From Brevibacillus thermoruber 423 (GTDB lineage Bacteria > Bacillota > Bacilli > Brevibacillales > Brevibacillaceae), in contig NZ_KE695650.1 in assembly GCF_000454065.1 (NCBI RefSeq), forward strand, positions 310,001 through 374,000: a stretch of DNA of 64,000 bases, in the 5' to 3' direction. The translations under genes were made by a program, and so were the position numbers. The notes beneath the pieces are model-generated. The model saw only the letters and a list, made by a program, of their open reading frames with translations, was not told the DNA's origin and made no database searches. Positions 8,312 through 16,741 of this stretch are shown here, piece after piece; position 1 is the first letter of the stretch, and every line of letters starts with the position of its first letter.

Positions 8312-9069
8312 AATCACTACTCCAGCTCCTGGCGATCGCCGCGGTGCTGCTGGCGATACCGGAATGGGCGGCCGCAGCGCCTGCCAACGCGCCGCTCGTA
8401 CCTACCATCGATCTGAAAATTGGCGGCGGCAGCGGAACGCCGCAGGAAACCTCCTCGGCCGTACAGATTCTGCTGATGTTGACGGTCCTGTCCGTAGCGC
8501 CTGCCATCCTGCTGTTGATGACCAGCTTCACGCGGATCGTGGTTGTGCTGTCCTTCGTCCGCAACGCGCTGGCTACGCAGCAGATGCCGCCCAATCAGGT
8601 GCTGGTTTCGCTGGCGCTGTTCATGACGTTTTTCATCATGGCGCCCACGCTGGCCAAGGTAAACGAGACCGCGGTACAGCCGTTCATGCAGGGCAAATTG
8701 ACCCAACAGCAGGCGCTGGAAGCGGCGGTGATCCCGTTCAAGGAGTTTATGGCCAAGCAGACGCGGGAAAAAGACTTGGCGCTCTTTTTGGCGTACACGA
8801 AAGCGGAGAGGCCCAAGACGATTCAGGACATTCCGCTGAGCGCGCTCGTGCCGGCGTATGCCATCAGCGAATTGAAGACCGCATTTCAAATCGGCTTCAT
8901 GATCTTCATTCCGTTTCTCGTCATCGACATGATCATTTCCAGCATTTTGATGGGTATGGGGATGATGATGCTGCCCCCCGTGATGATTTCGCTGCCGTTC
9001 AAGATTTTGCTGTTCATCATGGTGGACGGATGGTATCTGGTCGTGAAATCGCTCTTGGCCAGTTTCTGA
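8308..9069 (+). CDS. fliP: Flagellar export gate protein FliP
   Basis: 253 residues with an N-terminal signal sequence and four membrane segments. The family signature LLMTSFTRIVVVLSFVRNAL is at about 70-90, and a C-terminal pair of helices begins near AFQIGFMIFIPFLVIDMIIS. FliP pentamers form the core of the export pore with FliQ and FliR. The ATG lies within the overlap with fliO. fliQ follows after 34 bases. Confidence 0.96.
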   Translation: MKSLLQLLAIAAVLLAIPEWAAAAPANAPLVPTIDLKIGGGSGTPQETSSAVQILLMLTVLSVAPAILLLMTSFTRIVVVLSFVRNALATQQMPPNQVLVSLALFMTFFIMAPTLAKVNETAVQPFMQGKLTQQQALEAAVIPFKEFMAKQTREKDLALFLAYTKAERPKTIQDIPLSALVPAYAISELKTAFQIGFMIFIPFLVIDMIISSILMGMGMMMLPPVMISLPFKILLFIMVDGWYLVVKSLLASF

Positions 9070-9103
9070 CATCCGGCCGACAAGCCAGCCTAGGAGGGAG
9101 AGC

Positions 9104-9373
9104 ATGACACAAGAATTTTTGATGCAAATCGCCCAAAGCTCCGTGTACACCATCCTGCTGGTGACGGCTCCGGCGCTGGGCGTCGGCATGCTGGTCGGCT
9201 TGCTCGTCAGCATTTTTCAGGCAACCACGCAAATTCAGGAACAGACGCTGGCATTCATCCCGAAAATTGTCGCCATCTTCGTCACGATTTTGGCCGTCGG
9301 GCCGTGGATGCTGCGGGTGATGCTGGAGTTCACGATGGGGATCTTCGGCAATCTGCACCGCTTTGTGGGATAA
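9104..9373 (+). CDS. fliQ: Flagellar export gate protein FliQ
   Basis: 89 residues with two membrane segments (VYTILLVTAPALGVGMLVG and IVAIFVTILAVGPWMLRVM), the family length and layout. The signature FQATTQIQEQTLAFIPK links the helices. Four copies pack around the FliP/FliR core of the export gate. The ribosome site AGGAGGGAG is clear, and fliR starts immediately after the stop. Confidence 0.96.
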   Translation: MTQEFLMQIAQSSVYTILLVTAPALGVGMLVGLLVSIFQATTQIQEQTLAFIPKIVAIFVTILAVGPWMLRVMLEFTMGIFGNLHRFVG

Positions 9374-10159
9374 ATGATGGCTGCCGTAATGCTTCATCTA
9401 CCCGTGCTGCTGCTGGTGTTTGTCAGGATGACCGCGTTTTTCGTCTCGGCTCCCTTTTTCTCGGTGCGCGGCGTGCCCAATCCGTTCAAGATCGGCCTGG
9501 CCTTTGTCCTGGCCCTGATCAGTTTCAGCTATGTGCCGGTCCAGGGGCAGATTCCGCTGGATCTCACCTTTGTGCTGTACGCGGTCAAGGAAGCGCTGGT
9601 CGGCCTGATTCTCGGCGTGATCTGCGAGCTGATGTACGTCACCGTCCAGGTTGCCGGCGGATTGATGGACATGCAGATGGGGCTGGCGATGGCCAACGTG
9701 ATCGACCCGCGTACCGGCGCCTACGTGCCGCTGACGGGCAACTTCAAGAACATCCTGGCGATGCTCTATTTGTTGAGCATCAACGGCCATCACGTGCTGA
9801 TCAAAGGGATTCTCGTCAGCTACCAGGCGATTCCGCTCGACAGGATGTGGGCCGCGTTCGGCAGCGAACACGTGATGTGGATGGCCGTCAAGGTGTTTCG
9901 CGACATGTTTCTCAGCGCCTTTCTGATCGCGGCGCCGATCGTGGTCGCCCTCTTTCTGGTCGACCTCTCTCTTGGAATTATCGCCAAATCGGTTCCGCAA
10001 TTTAATATCTTTGTGGTCGGACTGCCCATCAAATTGCTTGCCAGCTTTCTGATGCTGATCGTGGTCATGCCTGCATTTTTGCTGACGCTGAACAGCTTGT
10101 TTGAAAAGATGTTTCGGGCGCTTGCGGAAATGATGAAGTGGCTCGGAGGCGCAGCATGA
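9374..10159 (+). CDS. fliR: Flagellar export gate protein FliR
   Basis: 261 residues with about six hydrophobic segments. Recognisable FliR stretches are FFSVRGVPNPFKIGLA and GGLMDMQMGLAMANVIDPRT. It completes the FliP5-FliQ4-FliR1 pore and contacts FlhB. It begins at the base after the fliQ stop and ends overlapping flhB in an ATGA arrangement, so translation is coupled on both sides. Confidence 0.96.
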   Translation: MMAAVMLHLPVLLLVFVRMTAFFVSAPFFSVRGVPNPFKIGLAFVLALISFSYVPVQGQIPLDLTFVLYAVKEALVGLILGVICELMYVTVQVAGGLMDMQMGLAMANVIDPRTGAYVPLTGNFKNILAMLYLLSINGHHVLIKGILVSYQAIPLDRMWAAFGSEHVMWMAVKVFRDMFLSAFLIAAPIVVALFLVDLSLGIIAKSVPQFNIFVVGLPIKLLASFLMLIVVMPAFLLTLNSLFEKMFRALAEMMKWLGGAA

Positions 10160-11253
10160 AACGACTTGCCTTTTTGTATCCGGTCGATCTGCAGTATTTT
10201 AACGGCGAAAAGACGGAAAAGGCGACGCCGAAAAAGCGGGAAGATGCGAGAAAGAAAGGACAGGTGGCCAAAAGTGCAGACCTGTCTCCGGCCGTCAGCC
10301 TGACCGCGGCGTTTCTCATGTTGATCCTGCTGGGATCGTCGATGTTTCACACGTTCCAGAACGTGATGCGGGAGTCGCTCGTCACCTACACGAGCTGGCA
10401 GGTAAACGAGGAAAATCTGCGGGTCATCCTCTACCAGCTTTCCTTCGAAGCGGTCAAAATCGTCGGACCGGTTCTGGCCGTGGTGTTCATCGTCGCCGTC
10501 TTCGTCAATTACATGCAGGTGGGCTGGCTGTTTACCACCGAACCGCTGCGGATCAAACTGGACAAGCTGAATCCCGTGCAGGGGATGAAACGCCTGTTCA
10601 GCCTGCGATCCGTGGTGGAACTGTTCAAATCGCTGTTGAAAATCAGCGCGGGCATTCTCGTTGCGTTCATGATCTTGTGGGACACCAAGGACGATCTGGT
10701 GCAGCTCTCGCTGAAACCGCTGGAAGCCGCGCTCTCGCTGACGGCGGCGGAAGCGTCCAAATTGGGGCTGTACATCGGCCTCACACTGGTGGTCCTGGCT
10801 GTCCTTGATTACGCGTACCAGCGCTACGAGCATGAAAAGAGCCTGCGCATGTCCAAACAGGACATCAAGGATGAATTCAAACAGGCGGAGGGGGATCCCT
10901 TGATCAAGGGGAAAATCCGCGAGCGTCAGCGCAGCATGGCCATTCGCCGGATGATGCAGGAACTGCCGAAAGCGGACGTGGTGATCACCAACCCGACGCA
11001 CTTCGCCGTTGCCATCCGGTACGACGCACGCGAGATGAGCGCCCCCACGGTCATTGCCAAAGGGCAGGACTACCTCGCGCTGAAAATCAAGGAGATCGCC
11101 CAAAAACACCGGATCGTCACCATGGAAAACAAGCCCTTGGCCAGGGCTCTCTATAGTCAGGTCGAGATCGGCCAACAGATTCCCGAAGAGTTGTTCAAAG
11201 CGGTCGCGGAAGTTCTCGCGTACGTGTACAAGCTGCAAGGGAAAGTGAAATAA
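10156..11253 (+). CDS. flhB: Flagellar export specificity switch FlhB
   Basis: 365 residues. It begins with the typical DLQYFNGEKTEKATPKKRED segment and has four membrane segments. A cytoplasmic domain contains the autocleavage motif NPTH (VVITNPTHFAVAIRY). Cleavage between Asn and Pro, with FliK, switches export from hook to filament substrates. The ATG at 10156 follows GGAGG and overlaps the fliR stop; an upstream in-frame GTG at 10138 is less likely. Confidence 0.97.
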   Translation: MKRLAFLYPVDLQYFNGEKTEKATPKKREDARKKGQVAKSADLSPAVSLTAAFLMLILLGSSMFHTFQNVMRESLVTYTSWQVNEENLRVILYQLSFEAVKIVGPVLAVVFIVAVFVNYMQVGWLFTTEPLRIKLDKLNPVQGMKRLFSLRSVVELFKSLLKISAGILVAFMILWDTKDDLVQLSLKPLEAALSLTAAEASKLGLYIGLTLVVLAVLDYAYQRYEHEKSLRMSKQDIKDEFKQAEGDPLIKGKIRERQRSMAIRRMMQELPKADVVITNPTHFAVAIRYDAREMSAPTVIAKGQDYLALKIKEIAQKHRIVTMENKPLARALYSQVEIGQQIPEELFKAVAEVLAYVYKLQGKVK

Positions 11254-11275
11254 GCAGAAGAAAGGAGGATGCACG

Positions 11276-13318
11276 GTGGGATTCAAATTCAAGGAGCTGG
11301 GTACCGTTCTGTTCGTCATCAGCATTGTCGTCATGATGGTGATCCCACTGCCGTCTGAACTTTTGGACTTGCTCTTGATACTCAACATCTCCCTTGCATT
11401 GACGATTCTGCTCGTCTCGATGTACACAAAGGAAGCCCTGCAATTTTCCATCTTTCCCACGGTGCTCCTGATCACCACGCTCTTCCGCCTGGCGCTGAAC
11501 GTGTCGACGACGCGGAACATTCTCTCGCACGCCGAGGGCGGCAAGGTCATCGAAGCGTTCGGCAGCTTCGTCGTCGGCGGCAATCAGGTGGTGGGCTTTG
11601 TCGTCTTCCTGATTCTCGTCGTCATCCAGTTCATCGTGATCACCAAAGGATCGGAGCGCGTGGCGGAAGTGGCCGCCCGCTTTACGCTGGACGCGATGCC
11701 GGGGAAACAGATGAGCATCGACGCCGACCTGAACGCGGGGATGATTACGGAGGCGGAAGCGCGCGCCCGCCGCAAAAAGATCGAGGACGAAGCCGACTTT
11801 TACGGCGCCATGGACGGTGCCAGCAAATTCGTCAAAGGGGACGCGATCGCCGGCATCATTATTTTCATCGTCAACATCATCGGCGGCTTCATCATCGGGA
11901 TGGTGATTCACGATTTGAGCTTTACCGAATCGGCCTCCCGATTCACCACCATGTCCGTCGGCGACGCGCTGGTCAGCCAGATTCCGGCACTCTTGATTTC
12001 GACGGCGACTGGTATCATCGTCACCCGCGCCACTTCCGGCGAAGGGCTGGGTGAGGACATCAGCAACCAGTTGTTCAGCTATCCCCGCCTGCTGCTGATC
12101 GTGGCCGGCGGCATCATGCTGTTGGGCCTGCTGACGCCAATCGGCCTGCTGCCCGTCGTGCCGGTTGCGGGGCTGCTCGGGTTCGCCGGATGGAAGATGA
12201 ACAAGAAGCAGAAAGTGGAGCAGGAAGAGTCGGCCCAACAGGAAGAGGAACAGCAGATCGAAGAAGTGCGCAGTCCCGAGAGTGTGGTCAACCTGCTGCA
12301 GGTGGACCCGATCGAGTTCGAGTTTGGCTACGGCCTGATTCCGCTCGCCGACGCCAAACAGGGTGGCGACCTTCTGGATCGCGTCATCATGATCCGCCGG
12401 CAGATCGCCCTGGAATTGGGGATCGTCGTGCCGGTGATCCGCATTCGCGACAATATCCAACTGCGTCCCAACGAGTACATAATCAAAATCAAAGGAAACC
12501 AGGTCGCCAAGGGAGAGATCCTCTTGGATCACTATCTGGCGATGAGTCCCGGCTTCGAAGACGATGCGGTCGTCGGTATCGAAACGGTCGAACCGGCGTT
12601 TGGACTGCCCGCATTGTGGGTAACAGAAGAGAATAAGGAGATTGCCGAACTGTCCGGCTATACGGTGGTCGATCCACCGTCCGTTGTCGCCACCCATCTG
12701 ACGGAAGTGATCAAGCGGCACGCCCACGAACTGCTCGGCCGCCAGGAGACGCGGGCCCTGATCGACAACGTGAGGGAGACGGCGCCTGTGCTGGTGGACG
12801 AACTGATTCCGGGCACGCTGTCGATCGGCGACGTGCAGAAGGTGCTGCAAAAACTGCTTCGGGAAAAGGTCTCGATCCGCAACCTGCCCGTCATTCTGGA
12901 AGCGCTGGCCGATCACGCGGTCTACACCAAGGATCCGGACGTGCTGACGGAGTACGTGCGTCAGGCGCTGTCCCGTCAAATTACGCTGCAATACACCGAA
13001 CCCGGACAGCCGCTGCGGGTGATCACCGCCGGCCCCGGACTGGAAAAGGCCATCTCCGAGCGGATCGAGCAGTCGGAGCAGGGAACGTATCTGGCCATGG
13101 ATCCGGAGACATCCCAGCGGATTTACCAGAGCGTGTCGGCGGAAGTGAGCAAAATGGTCAATGCCGGCCAGCAGCCGATTATTCTCGCCTCTCCGGCGAT
13201 TCGCATGTACCTGCGGCAGCTTATGGAGCGGATGATGCCGGATGTTCCCGTCTTGTCGTACAGCGAGCTGGAGCCGCATGTTGAAGTGCAAAGCGTAGGG
13301 ATGGTGAACCTGTCGTGA
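11276..13318 (+). CDS. flhA: Flagellar export gate protein FlhA
   Basis: 680 residues, usual for the family. About eight membrane segments occupy residues 1-310, including the FHIPEP-family loop (FPTVLLITTLFRLALNVSTT). A large cytoplasmic ring domain occupies about 330-680. FlhA is the proton-driven export engine and docks chaperone-substrate pairs. The start is GTG with AAAGGAGG upstream. Its stop overlaps the GTG of flhF by four bases. Confidence 0.97.
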   Translation: MGFKFKELGTVLFVISIVVMMVIPLPSELLDLLLILNISLALTILLVSMYTKEALQFSIFPTVLLITTLFRLALNVSTTRNILSHAEGGKVIEAFGSFVVGGNQVVGFVVFLILVVIQFIVITKGSERVAEVAARFTLDAMPGKQMSIDADLNAGMITEAEARARRKKIEDEADFYGAMDGASKFVKGDAIAGIIIFIVNIIGGFIIGMVIHDLSFTESASRFTTMSVGDALVSQIPALLISTATGIIVTRATSGEGLGEDISNQLFSYPRLLLIVAGGIMLLGLLTPIGLLPVVPVAGLLGFAGWKMNKKQKVEQEESAQQEEEQQIEEVRSPESVVNLLQVDPIEFEFGYGLIPLADAKQGGDLLDRVIMIRRQIALELGIVVPVIRIRDNIQLRPNEYIIKIKGNQVAKGEILLDHYLAMSPGFEDDAVVGIETVEPAFGLPALWVTEENKEIAELSGYTVVDPPSVVATHLTEVIKRHAHELLGRQETRALIDNVRETAPVLVDELIPGTLSIGDVQKVLQKLLREKVSIRNLPVILEALADHAVYTKDPDVLTEYVRQALSRQITLQYTEPGQPLRVITAGPGLEKAISERIEQSEQGTYLAMDPETSQRIYQSVSAEVSKMVNAGQQPIILASPAIRMYLRQLMERMMPDVPVLSYSELEPHVEVQSVGMVNLS

Positions 13319-14631
13319 GAGTGAAACGCTATGTAGTCGATTCCATGCCGGACGCTCTGGAAAAAATCCGGATTGACCTGGGAAAGGACGCCATTATCCT
13401 CAACTCCAAGCCGATCCGAACCGGTGGACTGTTCGGATTGTTCGGGAAGCAGCGGATCGAAGTGGTGGCCGCCGTTGACGACAAGGGGGCCGAGCGGGCG
13501 CCGAGCGCTTCTCCCGCCCGTCAGCCCGACCTTCCTGCCCGGCCGCAGACAGGCAGCTACGCCGCTCAGCAGGCCTATCAAAAAGCGGCGATGGCGGCTG
13601 CTGCGCAGCCGGCCGCAGAATCAGAGCCGACCGGCACCGGTACCCGGCAGACGCCTCAAGAGACGGCCGCCGCCGCTCCCCAGGCGGATTCTCGTCCCGA
13701 TCGACCGCCGGCAAAGAGAGCCCCTTCCGCGCCAACGGCAGTAGCCGCGGCACCTGACGCTGACAGCAAGCAGTTGGCGGACGAAGTGCGGGATATGCGG
13801 CAGATCTTTGAAAAGCTGTTGATCAACGGTCTCAACAGCCAACTGCCGCCTGCCATCCAGGCGGTTCAGGCGCATCTCGCAAAGCAGGAGGTCGCGGAAG
13901 AGGTGACGGCGGACATCATCCGAAAGCTGCTCCTGCACGGCGAGCCGTCCGCCCAGTGGACGGAGGAAGAAGCGAGGCAGGCCGCCGCGCGGATCATCGC
14001 CGAACTGGTGGAAAAGGCATCGCCCATGCCGTCCCGGATCGAGCCCGGCGTCAAGTACGCTTTCTTTTTTGGGCCGACCGGGGTGGGAAAAACCACCACC
14101 ATTGCCAAACTGGCGGCAGACAGCATGCTGAAAGACAAGCGGCGGATCGGATTCATCACGGCGGACACGTACCGGATCGCCGCCGTCGAGCAGTTGAAGA
14201 CGTACGCCAACATCTTGAACGTGCCGCTGGAAGTGATCTTTTCGCCGAAAGAGATCGTCCAGGCGATGGAGCGGCTGAGCGGATGCGACCTGATCTTTGT
14301 CGATACGGCCGGGCGCAATTTCCGCAACGACGAATACGTGCAGGGGATTCGCGACCTGCTGCGGGACGATGCGGACTGCCTCAATTTCCTGGTGCTCAGC
14401 CTGACCGCCAAGTACAGCGACATAAAAGCGATCATCCGCAACTTTGGCGATGTGCCCGTTTCCCGGGTGATCTTTACGAAGGCGGATGAGACGGAAGCGT
14501 ACGGGGCGATGCTGAACGTGGCATATGAGACCGGCCTTCCCTTTTCGTACATCACCACAGGACAAAACGTGCCGGACGACATCGTGACGGCCACGCCTGC
14601 GCTGGTAGCCAACATGATCATGGGAGATTGA
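13315..14631 (+). CDS. flhF: Flagellar SRP-type GTPase FlhF
   Basis: 438 residues. The basic N-terminal region (VKRYVVDSMPDALEKIRIDL) is followed by a long Ala/Pro/Gln-rich linker (about 60-150), then N and G domains. GTPase motifs are visible: FFGPTGVGKTTTIAKLA (P-loop), DTAGRN and TKADE. FlhF fixes flagellar position and number, working with FlhG. The start is GTG inside the flhA overlap, and flhG follows at once. Confidence 0.95.
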   Translation: MRVKRYVVDSMPDALEKIRIDLGKDAIILNSKPIRTGGLFGLFGKQRIEVVAAVDDKGAERAPSASPARQPDLPARPQTGSYAAQQAYQKAAMAAAAQPAAESEPTGTGTRQTPQETAAAAPQADSRPDRPPAKRAPSAPTAVAAAPDADSKQLADEVRDMRQIFEKLLINGLNSQLPPAIQAVQAHLAKQEVAEEVTADIIRKLLLHGEPSAQWTEEEARQAAARIIAELVEKASPMPSRIEPGVKYAFFFGPTGVGKTTTIAKLAADSMLKDKRRIGFITADTYRIAAVEQLKTYANILNVPLEVIFSPKEIVQAMERLSGCDLIFVDTAGRNFRNDEYVQGIRDLLRDDADCLNFLVLSLTAKYSDIKAIIRNFGDVPVSRVIFTKADETEAYGAMLNVAYETGLPFSYITTGQNVPDDIVTATPALVANMIMGD

Positions 14632-14636
14632 AGCAC

Positions 14637-15503
14637 ATGCAAGACCAAGCCGAACGACTGCGCGCACGCATGCAACAGAACAACGTCTCCCGGCAGACCC
14701 GGCTGATTACGGTCACCAGCGGCAAAGGGGGCGTCGGCAAGTCCAACTTCAGCCTCAACTTTGCCCTGGGCCTGCAGGAAAAGGGGCACAAGCCGATCCT
14801 GTTCGACCTCGACCTGGGACTGGCCAACCTGGATGTGCTGATGGGGATATCGCCCAAGCGGCATCTGCTGCATCTGCTGGAGCCGGACATGACCGTGTGG
14901 GACATCATGGAAAGGGGACCGGGCGAGCTGGAATTTATCGCCGGCGGGTCCGGCTTCACCAAGCTGCTGCAGTTGGACGACGCCAAGCTGGACCTGCTGT
15001 TTGCCCGTCTGGAGCCGCTGCAGGGCTATGCGGACACGATCATCTTTGATACCGGTGCGGGCATCTCCAACGAATCGCTGCGGTTCATGCTGTCTTCCGA
15101 CGAGGTGATTCTCGTCACGACCCCGGAGCCGCCGGCGATCACCGACGCCTATGCCGTGATCAAGATGCTCCACTCCCGCAATCCCCGGACGACGATCCGG
15201 CTGGTGGTCAATCGCGTCACCTCCGCCCGTGAAGGGACGATGACCGCCGAAAAGCTGGCGATGGTGGCCAAACGGTTTCTCAACATGGACGTCCATCTGC
15301 TGGGATTTGTGCTGGACGACCCTCACGTTTCCAAAGCGGTGAAGCTGCAGCGGCCCTTTTTGCTCGCGTATCCGCAGGCGCAGGCGTCCAGAGGGATCCG
15401 GAATCTGGCGGCCGCCTACCTGGGAAACGAGGCGGGAGGAAGGCAGTCTCCACCGGCAGGGCTCGGAGGTTTTCTGGAGAAGCTGAAACGCTTCATTCGT
15501 TAG
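14637..15503 (+). CDS. flhG: Flagellar number regulator FlhG (MinD-like ATPase)
   Basis: 288 residues. The N-terminal DQAERLRARMQ segment is the FlhF-activating helix. A deviant Walker A follows (VTSGKGGVGKSNFSLNFA), then the MinD-type DLDLGLANLDVLMG. A C-terminal basic helix likely contacts the membrane. FlhG stimulates FlhF GTPase and sets flagellar pattern. The ATG at 14637 is preferred over TTG at 14628 because GGGAG at 14622-14626 is too close to the TTG, and because the N-terminus then matches YlxH. Confidence 0.93.
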   Translation: MQDQAERLRARMQQNNVSRQTRLITVTSGKGGVGKSNFSLNFALGLQEKGHKPILFDLDLGLANLDVLMGISPKRHLLHLLEPDMTVWDIMERGPGELEFIAGGSGFTKLLQLDDAKLDLLFARLEPLQGYADTIIFDTGAGISNESLRFMLSSDEVILVTTPEPPAITDAYAVIKMLHSRNPRTTIRLVVNRVTSAREGTMTAEKLAMVAKRFLNMDVHLLGFVLDDPHVSKAVKLQRPFLLAYPQAQASRGIRNLAAAYLGNEAGGRQSPPAGLGGFLEKLKRFIR

Positions 15504-15533
15504 GCAACAGGAGGAAGGAAGGAGCGGCAGCGG

Positions 15534-16721
15534 ATGAACAAGATTCGAGTTCTCGTCACCGACGACTCTGCCTTTATGCGTAAAGTCATCACAGACATCT
15601 TACATAGCGATCCTGCCATCGAAGTGGTTGACCGAGCCAAGAACGGACTCGAATGTCTTGAAAAAGTCAAGCAGCTCCATCCCGATGTCGTAACGCTCGA
15701 TATTGAAATGCCGGTCATGAACGGACTGGATGCGCTGGAGCGTCTGATGACCGAGCACCCCGTTCCGGTCGTGATGCTCAGCAGCCTGACCAGGGAAGGG
15801 GCGGAAGCGACGATCCGCGCGCTGGAACTGGGCGCGGTAGACTTCGTGACCAAGCCGTCCGGTCCCATCTCGCTCGATATTCACAAAGTGGCCGAACGGC
15901 TGATCGAGCGGGTCAAAGCGGCGGCACAGGCGAGCGGCCGTCTGCGAAAACCGCCGGGCAGACCCGGCACGACGGTCGCCCGGCTTTCGGCCATGCTCAA
16001 GCGGAAGACGGTGTGGACGCAGCCGGAGCCGGCCCATCCGGGCACGGGTGCACCGGATCGTGCCGCTCCGGGCACCATCCAACCGGGGACGGCTGATTCC
16101 GGTGTTACCCCGCCGGCGGCTGCCGCCCCGCGGCGAACGGCGGCCGTCTCCAAACTGGTTGTGCTGGGGACGTCCACCGGGGGGCCGAAAGCGCTGCAAA
16201 CCGTGTTGACCGCACTCCCGGCCGACTTTCCGGCGCCGATTCTCATCGTCCAGCACATGCCGGCCGGTTTTACCAAATCGCTCGCGCAGCGGCTGGATTC
16301 GCTTTGCGCCATCCGCGTGACGGAAGCGGAAGACGGCGAATGGATCCAGCCGGGGACGGCGTATATCGCGCCGGGCGGCTTCCATCTGGAAGTGGTTCAG
16401 GCAAGCGGCGGGCGGCTGGAAACACGCCTGCACCAAGAGGAACCGAGGGGCGGACACCGTCCTTCCGTCGACGTCCTGTTTGAGTCGGCAAGCCGATTGA
16501 CAAATGTAGACAAATGGGCAATCATCATGACAGGCATGGGAAATGATGGGGCAAAAGGCCTGGGACGAATGAAAGAGACGGGACGCGTGACCAGCATTGT
16601 CGAGGACGAGTCGACATGTGTCGTTTTCGGAATGCCGCGGGCTGTCATTCAGGCGGGCCTTGCCGACAACGTCGTTCCTTTGGACCGGATAGCCGAAACG
16701 CTGTGTAAGCTGTTGCATTGA
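15534..16721 (+). CDS. cheB: Chemotaxis methylesterase/glutaminase CheB
   Basis: 395 residues. The receiver domain (1-125) has phospho-acceptor Asp56 (TLDIEMPVMNG). A Pro/Gly/Ala-rich linker (about 135-205) leads to a methylesterase domain. Its catalytic motifs are GTSTGGPKAL (Ser214), QHMPAGFTKSLAQRL and MTGMGNDGAKGL. It removes methyl groups from receptors after phosphorylation by CheA. It lies between flhG and cheA as in B. subtilis. The linker is noticeably long and compositionally simple. Confidence 0.96.
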   Translation: MNKIRVLVTDDSAFMRKVITDILHSDPAIEVVDRAKNGLECLEKVKQLHPDVVTLDIEMPVMNGLDALERLMTEHPVPVVMLSSLTREGAEATIRALELGAVDFVTKPSGPISLDIHKVAERLIERVKAAAQASGRLRKPPGRPGTTVARLSAMLKRKTVWTQPEPAHPGTGAPDRAAPGTIQPGTADSGVTPPAAAAPRRTAAVSKLVVLGTSTGGPKALQTVLTALPADFPAPILIVQHMPAGFTKSLAQRLDSLCAIRVTEAEDGEWIQPGTAYIAPGGFHLEVVQASGGRLETRLHQEEPRGGHRPSVDVLFESASRLTNVDKWAIIMTGMGNDGAKGLGRMKETGRVTSIVEDESTCVVFGMPRAVIQAGLADNVVPLDRIAETLCKLLH

Positions 16722-16741
16722 TTATGGGAGGTGGATCACCC

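Noticed and set aside
11195..13291. 698-codon open frame on the - strand across flhA
   Set aside because: Shadow frame of flhA with biased composition and no ribosome site context.
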